Part shown: piece by piece, positions 53,501 through 60,551 of the stretch
How positions within the stretch are numbered: position 1 is the stretch's first letter
Layout: each line of letters opens with the position of its first letter
NCBI RefSeq assembly: GCF_007989805.1
Contig: NZ_BJUB01000009.1
Span: 1-64,000 of the forward strand
Source: Cellulomonas xylanilytica
Lineage (GTDB): Bacteria > Actinomycetota > Actinomycetes > Actinomycetales > Cellulomonadaceae
Length of the DNA stretch: 64,000 bases
Direction: 5' to 3'
Notes under the pieces: model-generated
What the model was told of the DNA's origin: nothing
What the model saw: only the letters and a program-made list of their open reading frames with translations
The model's database searches: none
Program-made: the position numbers and the translations under genes

Positions 53501-55207
53501 TGGGACGCTCCCGCCACCGAGACGCCCGCTGCCGAGGCTCCCGCCTGGAACACGGTCGACGCCGACGACGCCCCCGCGTGGGACGCGCCCGCCGCCGAGA
53601 CCCCGACGTGGGAGGCGCCCGCCGCCGCCGCGTCCGCCTGGGACCAGACGGTCGTCGACGACGAGCCCGCCTGGGAGGCGCCGGTCGTCGGTCAGCACTC
53701 GTCCGCTGCCCTGACCTCGCGTTCCGCCGCCCCGGAGGCCGAGGCGGCAGCTCCTGAGGTCGAGGCGCCCGCAGCGCCCGTCGCGCCGGTCCGGACGTTC
53801 ACGTCCTACAGCGGCTACGCCGGCTGGGGTGCGCCCGCCGCCGACGTGCCCGCGCCGTACCAGCCGTCGGAGCGCACGCTCGACGAGGCCCGCGCCTGGC
53901 ACACCGGTGCCATGCCGGTCGTCCCCGAGGCGTCCGCGCCGGTCGAGGCACCTGCGCAGCCCACCGACGAGCCCACCCCGGCAGCCGACGACTCCGCGTG
54001 GCCGGCACCCGCCTGGGAGCCGCCGACCTGGCAGTCGCCCGAGTGGGCGGAGCAGCCTGCCGAGGCGGCCGTCGAGCCCGAGCCCGTCGTGGAGCCGGAG
54101 CCCGAACTCGCCGTCGTCGACGGCGTCGCGTTCCGCCGCGTGTACCTCGAGCCCGACGCCGAGGACGAGCCCACGGCCGAGGTCGACACCTACGTCGCAC
54201 CCGAGCCGGAGCCCGTCGCGGAGGAGGCACCCTCCTGGGCCGCACCCGTGCAGGAGGCAGCGCCGGCGTGGCCGACGTTCCAGGCCCCGCACGAGCAGGT
54301 CGAGGCACCGACCCAGGTGTTCACGCCGATCGAGGCCGCAGCCGCCGTCGAGCAGGAGCCCGCACCGCAGGCACCCGCCTACCAGGAGGCCCCGGTCGCG
54401 TACGCAGCACCCGAGGCCGCCCCGGCCCCGGCGTGGGCCCCGACGGCACCCGCCCAGGCAGCTCCGACCGCCCAGGCGCCGTTCTCCGAGGTCGTCCAGT
54501 CGCAGCCGCACACGCAGTCGGACGACGCCAAGGGTCGCCGCAAGTGGGGCCTGTTCGGACGGAAGAAGGGCGACGACGGCGCACCGGACACCTCCGGGTC
54601 CGTCCCGGTGCAGAACGCGCCCGCCCCCGTCAGCCAGGTCGCCCCCGTGCGGACCTCGGCCTGGACCGCGGACGCCGCTGCCCCGCAGTCGCCCACCGGT
54701 GCCGACTCGTCCCAGTCGTGGATGGCCTCGACCACCTGGCAGGCCCCTGCCGCCCCGACCCCCGTGGCGCAGGCACCGGCCTCGATGGAGCCCGTGTCGG
54801 CAGGATCCTGGGCACCCCCCGAGTGGGCCGCACGGCCCGGTGCCAACGCGGCGCCGTCGTCGACGGTCCCGAAGCCCGCGCTGCCGCCGTCGGTGGCTCC
54901 CCGGGTCGGCACGCTCGACGACGAGGTGGCGGCCATGCTCGCCCTCCGTTCGGACATCCAGGAGCAGGCACTCTCCGAGCTCTCCCAGCTGTCGGCCTAC
55001 CGGCCGGCCGCCACGGGTGGCAACGCGGAGCGCCTGACCCGGCGAGTCCCCACAGCTGTCCCGGCGACGACCGTCACCGAGGACGAAGGGAAGCCCGTGC
55101 AGCGTGATGCGGACCAGCTCCGGTCGCGTCTGTCGAGCTTCCAGTCAGGGACCTCTCGTGGCCGTCGCGCCACGGAGGACCCGTCCGGCCAGAACGGCGT
55201 GAGCTGA
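50522..55207 (+). CDS. cvnA: Conservon sensor kinase-like protein CvnA with giant repeat tail
   Basis: A 1561-residue membrane sensor. Helix 1 (about 11-33), an extracellular nitrate-sensor-like helical domain (34-300), helix 2 (302-325) and HAMP are followed by RNRQ-type FRLDHLATRMRRNAESLLVLAG and a HATPase with N-box ELLENAT near 517 and G1 DQGLGMSD near 548. The ATPase ends near residue 616. The remaining 945 residues are low-complexity Ala/Pro/Glu/Trp, with about 16 PAWE/PAWD units in 885-1060, ending in a conserved-looking helix (LRSDIQEQALSELSQL). GGAAGGGAA precedes ATG 50522. First gene of the cvnABCD set. Confidence 0.92.
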   Translation: MLRRLGIRAKVMAVLAVPMIVLLAAGGFISWNAIQELRYAKAADSVITTLQAYTPVSSSLQAERMLSLNGGSAEDIAAARAATDAALAAVRPITADLDLSQFPQPVVDRFVEVQLAHNTMLPAVRTSVDIKSQRAQIENNYASIIEGQLSLMEQVANSLENRALAQYVTAYREIGTTADNLVVELIDGLQLLGTRAPAPASVRQYDTQTAATELARSRSHAAIDSLSVESLAMPTKDPSSNFTRMRLPLQQGNPDGFAQIDVAAYVGEIQQQLGSLGALNTDVLDEAHDIASAAADEAQTQALVTIGIVIAALVASLFFALLVARGIVVPLRRLTKAAADVREQLPRLVEQVAIPGEGPEITLAPIPVTSRDEVGQLAAAFNSVNSTTVQVAQEQAALRGSIAEMFVNVARRDQVLLNRQLSFIDSLERAEEDPSTLANLFRLDHLATRMRRNAESLLVLAGIDSGRRLRDAMPLSDVVRTASSEIEQYDRVELDLQVDPHMHGFNALGAAHMLAELLENATIFSEPETPVTVTTGVSGQFVVVRILDQGLGMSDAELEAANAKIISTSASDSLGNQRLGLFVVGRIAQRLGADVRLLKAAHGTGTETIVRFPATLFVMTETNLYGNGAPAALAAPRNDPGLPQIEAPVVEEVDLAALTDGQTSLGLPHRRRRDDGSDEPVGPVPVTELAQSTGLPTRSKKTFDEDNLVLPEAPDGHLAAEISASGSDWKPATVAPLKGGLPSRSRASTSAWAKPEEPAAAAAAAATPAPAPAARAGLFSGFRGRTETASTDTGENLVVPGLASEDQERAQLPAQSNAVRAPWMSSGAHAAPVEPMVVPQLADDDDSWEAQEAENREAQNAAALAAADEVTQTEAAPVQDDAPAWAPTPAWDTAHTEAPVAETPAWEPPAAAEAPAWDAPAAEAVAAEVPAWEAPVAEVPAWEAPAAETAAWEAPVAETPGWGAPVAEAPAWEDSTAAQTPVWDDSVAAETPAWDAPATETPAAEAPAWNTVDADDAPAWDAPAAETPTWEAPAAAASAWDQTVVDDEPAWEAPVVGQHSSAALTSRSAAPEAEAAAPEVEAPAAPVAPVRTFTSYSGYAGWGAPAADVPAPYQPSERTLDEARAWHTGAMPVVPEASAPVEAPAQPTDEPTPAADDSAWPAPAWEPPTWQSPEWAEQPAEAAVEPEPVVEPEPELAVVDGVAFRRVYLEPDAEDEPTAEVDTYVAPEPEPVAEEAPSWAAPVQEAAPAWPTFQAPHEQVEAPTQVFTPIEAAAAVEQEPAPQAPAYQEAPVAYAAPEAAPAPAWAPTAPAQAAPTAQAPFSEVVQSQPHTQSDDAKGRRKWGLFGRKKGDDGAPDTSGSVPVQNAPAPVSQVAPVRTSAWTADAAAPQSPTGADSSQSWMASTTWQAPAAPTPVAQAPASMEPVSAGSWAPPEWAARPGANAAPSSTVPKPALPPSVAPRVGTLDDEVAAMLALRSDIQEQALSELSQLSAYRPAATGGNAERLTRRVPTAVPATTVTEDEGKPVQRDADQLRSRLSSFQSGTSRGRRATEDPSGQNGVS

Positions 55208-55296
55208 TGACTGCCCCAGACCCCACAACCGTCGTCACCACCATGGTGGCGTCTGACCCCGCAGTCATCGACTGCACCAGCAAGGAGGAAGTGTGA
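55207..55296 (+). CDS. 29-codon mini-ORF between cvnA and cvnB
   Basis: A short frame starts at ATG 55207, overlapping the cvnA stop as TGATG, and ends with TGA at 55294-55296, overlapping the cvnB GTG as GTGA. The peptide begins MTAPDPTTVV and ends DCTSKEEV. It exactly bridges the gap and would carry ribosomes from cvnA to cvnB by coupling. The AAGGAGG ribosome site for cvnB lies inside it. It may be a real small protein, a coupling device, or chance; no homolog is known to me. Confidence 0.4.
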   Translation: MTAPDPTTVVTTMVASDPAVIDCTSKEEV

Positions 55297-55742
55297 CCGC
55301 GCTCAGCACCGAGGCAGCCAACTTCGGCTGGCTCCTGGACAACTTCGTCCGGACCGTGCCCGGCACTCGCCACACACTCGTGGTGTCTGCGGACGGTCTT
55401 CTCATGGCGATGTCCGAGCAGCTCGACCGCACCAGCGGCGACCAGCTCGCGGCCATCGTCTCCGGGATGTCGAGCCTGACCCGTGGCGCCGCGCGCCAGC
55501 TCCGTGCGGGGGAGGTGCGTCAGGCGATCATCGAGATGGACAACTTGTTCCTCTTCCTCATGAGCGTCTCGAACGGCTCCGTCCTCGCCGTGGTCGCGGA
55601 GTCCAGCTGCGACGTGGGCCTCATCGGCTACGAGATGGCGATGCTCGTCTCTCGTACCGAGGCGACCCTCACCCCGCAGCTCATCTCCGAGATGCGTGGT
55701 CAGCTCCCGATCGACGGCGCCACGCGCGCGCCGGTGGCCTGA
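55293..55742 (+). CDS. cvnB: Roadblock/LC7-domain protein CvnB
   Basis: A 149-residue Roadblock/LC7 protein (NFGWLLDNFVRTVPGTRHTLVVSADGLLMAMSEQLDR, then SSCDVGLIGYEMAMLVSR), the usual second component of actinobacterial conservons. It is thought to act as regulator of the CvnD small GTPase. GTG 55293 with AAGGAGG upstream. It lies 20 bp before cvnC. Confidence 0.95.
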   Translation: MTALSTEAANFGWLLDNFVRTVPGTRHTLVVSADGLLMAMSEQLDRTSGDQLAAIVSGMSSLTRGAARQLRAGEVRQAIIEMDNLFLFLMSVSNGSVLAVVAESSCDVGLIGYEMAMLVSRTEATLTPQLISEMRGQLPIDGATRAPVA

Positions 55743-55762
55743 GGCCACGGGGAGTCTGACTC

Positions 55763-56140
55763 ATGAGCGAGCACATCGAGTACGAGGCCAGAACGGTCCG
55801 GCCCTATGCCGTGACCGGTGGCCGCGTGCGCTCGGCGCGCTCCGACCTGCCTCTCGAGGCGCTGGTCGAGGCCATGCCGGGTGCCGTGACGAGCCAGGGT
55901 CTGCCGCCTGAGAAGCGGGCGATCCTCCAGCACGCCGCGTCGAACTACATCTCGGTCGCCGAGCTTTCTGCTCTGCTCCACCTGCCGCTCGGCGTGATCC
56001 GGATCCTCGTGTCCGACCTCGCCGACCAGCAGTACGTGCGCGTGCACACCTCACAGCCGGTCGAGGTCAACACCGGTGAATCGCCTGCCCTGTCCCTCAG
56101 CGTGCTGGAGAGTGTTCTCAATGGCATTTCCGCCCTCTGA
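55763..56140 (+). CDS. cvnC: DUF742 protein CvnC
   Basis: A 125-residue DUF742 protein: VRPYAVTGGRVRSARSDLPLEALVEA, then a winged-helix-like part (RAILQHAASNYISVAELSALLHLPLGVIRILVSDLADQ). This third conservon component links sensor and GTPase in a membrane complex. Its last 20 bp overlap the cvnD start, showing coupling. Confidence 0.95.
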   Translation: MSEHIEYEARTVRPYAVTGGRVRSARSDLPLEALVEAMPGAVTSQGLPPEKRAILQHAASNYISVAELSALLHLPLGVIRILVSDLADQQYVRVHTSQPVEVNTGESPALSLSVLESVLNGISAL

Positions 56141-56732
56141 CGCCGCTGTGGCCGCTCCGGCGGGCACGGCAGGAAGCGTCGCTCCCACAGTCGTCAAGAT
56201 CGTCGTCGCCGGCGGGTTCGCCGTCGGCAAGACGACCTTCATCGGCTCCATCTCGGACATCGAGCCCCTCAACACCGAGGCCGCGATGACCGAGCACTCG
56301 GTCGGCGTCGACGACGCCGGCGGTGTCTCCGACCGCAAGACGACCACCACGGTGGCGATGGACTTCGGTCGCATCGCGCTCCCCGGGTCGCTCTGGCTCT
56401 ACCTGTTCGGTACCCCTGGCCAGGACCGGTTCCTGTTCATGTGGGACGACCTGGTCCGCGGTGCCATCGGCGCCGTCGTCCTGGTCGACACCGACCGGCT
56501 CGACCAGTGCTTCCCGGCCGTGGACTACTTCGAGAGCCGTGGCATCCCGTTCGTCGTGGGTGTCAATTGCTTCGACGGCGTCGCCAAGCACCAGCTGGAC
56601 GACGTCCGTGAGGCGCTGGCCATCCCGGCGCACGTGCCGGTGCTGTACACGGACGCACGTTCGCGCGCGGCCACCAAGCAGGCACTGATCTCCCTCGTGC
56701 AGCTCGCGATGGAGCGTCTGCGCAGCCGGTGA
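56121..56732 (+). CDS. cvnD: Conservon small GTPase CvnD
   Basis: A 203-residue Rab/Rho-like GTPase: P-loop GGFAVGKT at 31-38, G3-like FGTPGQDRF (96-104, a Thr-Pro-Gly-Gln form of DxxG) and G4-like NCFD at 149-152 in place of NKxD. It is the likely output switch of the CvnABCD complex, comparable to a G-protein-coupled module. ATG 56121 lies within cvnC. A terminator hairpin follows at 56754. Confidence 0.95.
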   Translation: MAFPPSDAAVAAPAGTAGSVAPTVVKIVVAGGFAVGKTTFIGSISDIEPLNTEAAMTEHSVGVDDAGGVSDRKTTTTVAMDFGRIALPGSLWLYLFGTPGQDRFLFMWDDLVRGAIGAVVLVDTDRLDQCFPAVDYFESRGIPFVVGVNCFDGVAKHQLDDVREALAIPAHVPVLYTDARSRAATKQALISLVQLAMERLRSR

Positions 56733-56753
56733 CCCCACAGGTCTCACCCGACC

Positions 56754-56783
56754 GCGGCCGGCCCCTGCAGGGGGGCCGGCCGC
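56754..56783 (+). terminator. Conservon terminator
   Basis: A 12-bp perfect GC stem (GCGGCCGGCCCC and complement) with a 6-nt loop, 21 nt after the cvnD stop. Confidence 0.8.
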
Positions 56784-56818
56784 CGTCGTTCCCGGATGCC
56801 GTGGGCGATCATGGGGAG

Positions 56819-57340
56819 ATGCCCGTCCCGTCCCCGGCCCCGCGCGGTGAGCGCGGTCTGCTCCCGCAGCCGCGGCCGGCCGGCGACGACGCGGTGCGCC
56901 CGATGCCGCCGCCGCGCCCGGTGACGCGGGTCTACGCCGACGGCTCGGCGTTGTCCCGGTACCTGGTCGGGGCACCGTGCCGCGACCACTGGCTGGCGTG
57001 GGCCGCCGAGCACGAGTCGCAGCTGGTGACCACGCCGCTCGGCCTGACGGAGCTGCGTCGTGTCGCGCAGCCTCGTGGGGTGGAGGCGACGGGTGTCGCG
57101 CACGACGTCGGCGAACGCGTCGAGGTGATCCGCTTCTCCGACCAGACCCTCAGGGCGGCGACGAAGGTGTCGGGCGTCCTGCGGCCGTTCGTCGCGCTGC
57201 ACATCGGCGCCGCGCTGGCGCACCCGGACGTGGGAGCCGTCGCGACGTACGACGTGGAGCTGGCCCAGGTGTCCGCCCTCCACGGCCTCACGGTGGTGTC
57301 GCCGGGCTGGCCGTCGTCCTGGTGGGAGCGGGAAGGCTAG
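56819..57340 (+). CDS. Orphan PIN-domain-like protein
   Basis: A 173-residue protein. After a 35-residue Pro-rich lead, a PIN-like domain shows Asp41 (VYADGSAL), Glu78 (LTELRR) and Asp145 (VATYDVELA). The third acidic position, normally in a DA-x-H-x-A-x-A motif, reads Val125 (FVALHIGAALA), so the active site may be crippled. VapC-like ribonuclease toxins usually follow an antitoxin gene; none is present. I prefer ATG 56819 because an upstream GTG at 56729 would read through the terminator. Confidence 0.65.
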   Translation: MPVPSPAPRGERGLLPQPRPAGDDAVRPMPPPRPVTRVYADGSALSRYLVGAPCRDHWLAWAAEHESQLVTTPLGLTELRRVAQPRGVEATGVAHDVGERVEVIRFSDQTLRAATKVSGVLRPFVALHIGAALAHPDVGAVATYDVELAQVSALHGLTVVSPGWPSSWWEREG

Positions 57341-57360
57341 GCACGGCGCGCTCCCCAGCC

Positions 57361-57366
57361 TAGGTT
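57361..57366 (+). promoter_or_regulatory. Leaderless -10 box
   Basis: TAGGTT ends 6 nt before ATG 57373. Confidence 0.6.
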
Positions 57367-57372
57367 CGGGGA

Positions 57373-58863
57373 ATGACGGTTGACGGCGGTGCGCGTGCCT
57401 CGACGGTGCTGGATCCCGGAGCGGTCGGTCCCGCTCCTCCGCTGACACCGACCCGCCGCCGCGCGCCGGCCCAGGTCCACCTGCTGAGCCGCAACGAGCG
57501 GGAGTCCCGTGGGTCCGCGGCCCGGGTGCTGCTGCCGCGGGAGAGCCTCGCGGACGTGGGGACGGCGACGAAGCGCCCGGACCCCGTCGACCTGCTGGTG
57601 TCCCAGGGGCAGACCCGCGTGCCCGAGCTGCTGCCGCTGCGGTACGGGCGCATGTCTTCCTCGGCGTTCGCGTTCTACCGCGGTGCGGCGCTGCTCATGG
57701 CCTCGGACCTGGCGGCGACGCCCGACTCGGGGCTCGACGTGCAGCTGTGCGGGGACGCACACATGTCGAACTTCGGCCTCTACGGCACGCCGGAGCGCCG
57801 GCTGCTCTTCGACCTCAACGACTTCGACGAGACCCTGCCGGGACCGTTCGAGTGGGACGTCAAGCGGCTGCTGGCGAGCGTCGAGATCGCGGCCCGCAGC
57901 ATCGGCGCGGGGACCAAGGAGCGGCGCAGGATCGCGACGGACGTCGCGAAGGCGTACCGAACCGCGATCCGGGAGTTCGCCGAACGGCCGAACCTGGAGG
58001 TCTGGTACGCCCGGCTCGACGTCGACGACTTCCTGCGGGAGCACGGCGGGTCGTTGGGCAAGGCGCAGTCGAGGACGACGCAGTCGACGGTGAAGAAGGC
58101 GCGCAGCCGGGACCACCTGCGGTCGGTGGAGAAGCTGACGGAGGTGGTGGACGGCCGGCGACGGTTCCTGCCGGACCCGCCGCTGGTGCAGACCCTGGAG
58201 GAGCTGCTCGGCGACCAGGCCGGAGCGTTCCGGGCGGCGATGGGTGAGCTGGTGGCGGCGTACCAGGCGACCCTGCAGCCCGACCGGCGGCACCTCGTCG
58301 GGCAGTACCGGCTGGTCGACATGGCCCGCAAGGTGGTCGGCGTGGGTAGCGTCGGCACCCGGGCCTGGATCCTGCTGCTCGAGGGTGCCGACGACCGGGA
58401 CCACCTGATCCTGCAGGCCAAGGAGGCGCAGTCCTCGGTGCTCGAGCAGTTCCTCGGCGCGAGCGAGTACACGCAGTCCGGGCAGCGGGTGGTCGAGGGG
58501 CAGCGGCTCATGCAGGCGGCGAGCGACGCGATGCTCGGCTGGCAGCGGACGCGCGGGATCGACGGCGTCGAGCGGGACTTCTACGTCCGCCAGCTGCGCG
58601 ACTGGAAGGGCTCGGCGGTCATCGAGGGGATGCGCCCCGAGGGCTTCAGCCGGTACGGCGGCTTGTGCGCGTGGACGCTGGCGCGGGCGCACGCGCGGTC
58701 GGGTGACCGGGTGGCCATCGCGTCCTACCTCGGCGGGTCGAAGGCTGCCGACGAGGCCTTCGCCGACTACGCCGCGGCGTACGCGGACCGGAACGAGTCG
58801 GACCACGCGGCTCTCGTGGCAGCCATCGGCTCCGGCCGGCTCGACGCGGTGCACGGCGTCTGA
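57373..58863 (+). CDS. DUF2252-family protein
   Basis: A 496-residue DUF2252 protein with a kinase-like fold: RYGRMSSSAFAFYRGAALLMASDLA, LCGDAHMSNFGLYGTPERRLLFDLNDFDETLPGPFEWDVKRL and RVVEGQRLMQAASDAMLGW are diagnostic. The GDAHxxNFG and DLNDFDE segments resemble APH-type catalytic and metal loops, so a phosphotransferase is likely but unproven. Leaderless ATG 57373. It converges on the PTS operon end. Confidence 0.92.
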   Translation: MTVDGGARASTVLDPGAVGPAPPLTPTRRRAPAQVHLLSRNERESRGSAARVLLPRESLADVGTATKRPDPVDLLVSQGQTRVPELLPLRYGRMSSSAFAFYRGAALLMASDLAATPDSGLDVQLCGDAHMSNFGLYGTPERRLLFDLNDFDETLPGPFEWDVKRLLASVEIAARSIGAGTKERRRIATDVAKAYRTAIREFAERPNLEVWYARLDVDDFLREHGGSLGKAQSRTTQSTVKKARSRDHLRSVEKLTEVVDGRRRFLPDPPLVQTLEELLGDQAGAFRAAMGELVAAYQATLQPDRRHLVGQYRLVDMARKVVGVGSVGTRAWILLLEGADDRDHLILQAKEAQSSVLEQFLGASEYTQSGQRVVEGQRLMQAASDAMLGWQRTRGIDGVERDFYVRQLRDWKGSAVIEGMRPEGFSRYGGLCAWTLARAHARSGDRVAIASYLGGSKAADEAFADYAAAYADRNESDHAALVAAIGSGRLDAVHGV

Positions 58864-58896
58864 GGACGGCTCGGCCGCGGTCCGCCCGGCCCGGGC

Positions 58897-59619
58897 TCAG
58901 CGACGGCCGAGCGCCTCGGCCGCCGCCGACACGATCGCGGCATCCGTGGTCGTGTAGCCGCCGGACCCACCGCCGGGCCCTCCGGACTCGTCGACGTGCC
59001 GGCTGGCGGACAGGTGCACCGCGTCGACCCCCGCACGGACCAGCGCGGGGACGTCTGCGGGGCGCACGCCACCGCCCGCCATGACCTGCAGCCGTCCGGC
59101 GCCGTGGGCGACGGTGGCGGCGAGCCGGTCGAGCCCGTCGATGCTGCGGGCGGCACCGCCGGAGGTCAGGACCCGCACGACGCCGAGCGCCACCAGGTCG
59201 TCCAGCGCGGCCTCCAGCAGGGGCACCGTGTCCAGGGCGCGATGGAAGGTCACCTCGCGGCCGTCGGCGGCCTCGACGAGGCGGGCGACCGTCGTCCGGT
59301 CGACGTCGCCCGCCGGGGTGAGCGCCCCGACGACCACCCCGGCGGCGCCGGCGGCGACGGCCGCACGGACGTCCCTGACCTGCACGTCGACCTCGTCGGC
59401 GGTGTACCGGAAGGAGCCGGCGCGCGGCCGGACCAGCACGTGCACCCCGACGCGCGACGGGAGCGCGGCGACGACGGCGTCGAGGAGCCCGATGCTCGGC
59501 GTCAGCCCTCCGGTCGCGGCCAGCGCGGCGCACAGCTCGAGCCGATCGGCACCGAGCCCGGCCGCGAGGACGGCGCCGGCGACGTCCTGGACGGCGATCT
59601 CGAGGAGCGTCACGCCCAC
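58897..59619 (-). CDS. cutC: CutC-family TIM-barrel protein
   Basis: A 240-residue CutC protein: LEIAVQDVAGAVLAAGLGADRLELCAALAATGGLTPS, HVLVRPRAGSFRYTADE, VTFHRALDT, RVLTSGGAARSIDGLDRL and MAGGGVRPADV are typical. CutC was first linked to copper tolerance, but its enzymatic role is not settled. Here it is the last gene of a GlcNAc-type PTS operon, its GTG overlapping the EIIA gene by 10 bp, which suggests a link to amino-sugar metabolism. Confidence 0.93.
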   Translation of the reverse strand: MGVTLLEIAVQDVAGAVLAAGLGADRLELCAALAATGGLTPSIGLLDAVVAALPSRVGVHVLVRPRAGSFRYTADEVDVQVRDVRAAVAAGAAGVVVGALTPAGDVDRTTVARLVEAADGREVTFHRALDTVPLLEAALDDLVALGVVRVLTSGGAARSIDGLDRLAATVAHGAGRLQVMAGGGVRPADVPALVRAGVDAVHLSASRHVDESGGPGGGSGGYTTTDAAIVSAAAEALGRR

Positions 59620-60065
59620 GACAGCAGCGGCTCGCCGGCCGTGACGGTGTCGCCGGGCCGCGCGAGCCGGGTGAGGGCGTCGGCGCCCGCCTCGAGGCCG
59701 ACCACGGGGCAGACCGGGGAGCGACCGCCGAGGGCGGACGGGTCCCAGCTGACGACGACCTGCCCGGCGGTGACCACCGCTCCCTCGGCCGCGTGCAGCG
59801 TGAACCCCGCACCACCCAGCTCGACGGTGTCGATGCCCAGGTGGACCAGCACCGCGCGGCCGTCGTCGTGCTGCACGACGAACGCGTGCGGGTGCAGCTT
59901 CACGATGGTGCCGGCGATGGGGGAGATGACCTCCGAGCCGGCTGCCAGCGGTGGGTCGAGGGCGAGGCCGGGGCCGACGAGCTCGGCGGAGAACACCGGG
60001 TCGGCGACCTCGGACAGGCCGAGGACCTGACCGCTGACGGGGGACAGGACGGTCAGCGACGCCAT
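59610..60065 (-). CDS. crr: PTS EIIA component, glucose type
   Basis: A 151-residue EIIA-Glc-like phosphocarrier: VSGQVLGLSEVADPVFS, His60 in PHAF and active-site His75 in LVHLGIDTVEL (compare His75 and His90 of E. coli Crr). It passes phosphate from HPr to EIIB. ATG 60065 overlaps the EIIB stop as TGATG. Part of the dasR-EIIB-EIIB-EIIA-cutC operon. Confidence 0.95.
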   Translation of the reverse strand: MASLTVLSPVSGQVLGLSEVADPVFSAELVGPGLALDPPLAAGSEVISPIAGTIVKLHPHAFVVQHDDGRAVLVHLGIDTVELGGAGFTLHAAEGAVVTAGQVVVSWDPSALGGRSPVCPVVGLEAGADALTRLARPGDTVTAGEPLLSWA

Positions 60066-60295
60066 CAGCGCAGGTCCTCGATGTCGGAGGCGAGCGTGTC
60101 CGCCTCGGGTCCGACGATGACCTGGACGGCCACGCCGGACCGCACGACGGCGATGGCGCCCGCCCGCTTGAGGCCCGGCTCGTCGACGAGCGCCGGGTTC
60201 TCCACCTCGACGCGCAGCCGCGTGATGCACGGCTCGAGGTCGAGGACGTTCGCGTCCCCGCCGAGCGCCGCGAGGATCTGTTCTGCCTTCGTCAT
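60065..60295 (-). CDS. PTS EIIB component 1, glucose/GlcNAc type
   Basis: A 76-residue stand-alone EIIB with phospho-acceptor Cys23 in LEPCITRLRVEV and VVRSGVAVQVIVGPEAD. It is separate from EIIC, as NagF is in Streptomyces. Separated by 10 bp from a second EIIB gene upstream. Confidence 0.93.
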   Translation of the reverse strand: MTKAEQILAALGGDANVLDLEPCITRLRVEVENPALVDEPGLKRAGAIAVVRSGVAVQVIVGPEADTLASDIEDLR

Positions 60296-60305
60296 GTCCT
60301 GCTCC

Positions 60306-60551
60306 TCACATCAGCTCGTCGAGATCGGTCGCGATGAGGTCGACGTGCGGCCCCACCACCACCTGCACCACGCGTCCGGAGATCATCACGCCGAACGCGC
60401 CGGCGGCACGCAGCCCGGCGGCGTCGACCCGGCTGGCGTCGCGCACCAGCGACCGCAGCCGCGTGGTGCACGGCTCGATCTCGTCGATGTTCTCGACGCC
60501 GCCGAGGGCAGCCAGGATCGCTGCCGCCTGGTCCTTGCTCTGCGGCCTCAT
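60306..60551 (-). CDS. PTS EIIB component 2, glucose/GlcNAc type
   Basis: An 81-residue EIIB with Cys28 in IEPCTTRLRSLV and VMISGRVVQVVVGPHVD. It is clearly a paralog of the next EIIB. Its ATG 60551 overlaps the dasR stop (ATGA). Two EIIBs beside one EIIC suggest either two specificities or a second EIIC elsewhere. Confidence 0.93.
   Translation of the reverse strand: MRPQSKDQAAAILAALGGVENIDEIEPCTTRLRSLVRDASRVDAAGLRAAGAFGVMISGRVVQVVVGPHVDLIATDLDELM

Noticed and set aside
50450..54511. A 1353-codon open frame on the minus strand opposite cvnA
   Set aside because: It mirrors the GC-rich, repeat-coded cvnA frame, has a Gly/Arg/Leu composition typical of antisense shadow frames, and has no promoter or ribosome site.
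56729..56818. GTG 56729 as the start of the PIN protein, coupled to cvnD by GTGA
   Set aside because: The reading would cross a 12-bp terminator stem and adds a low-complexity Pro/Gly/Arg stretch; ATG 56819 fits better, although the overlap keeps some doubt.
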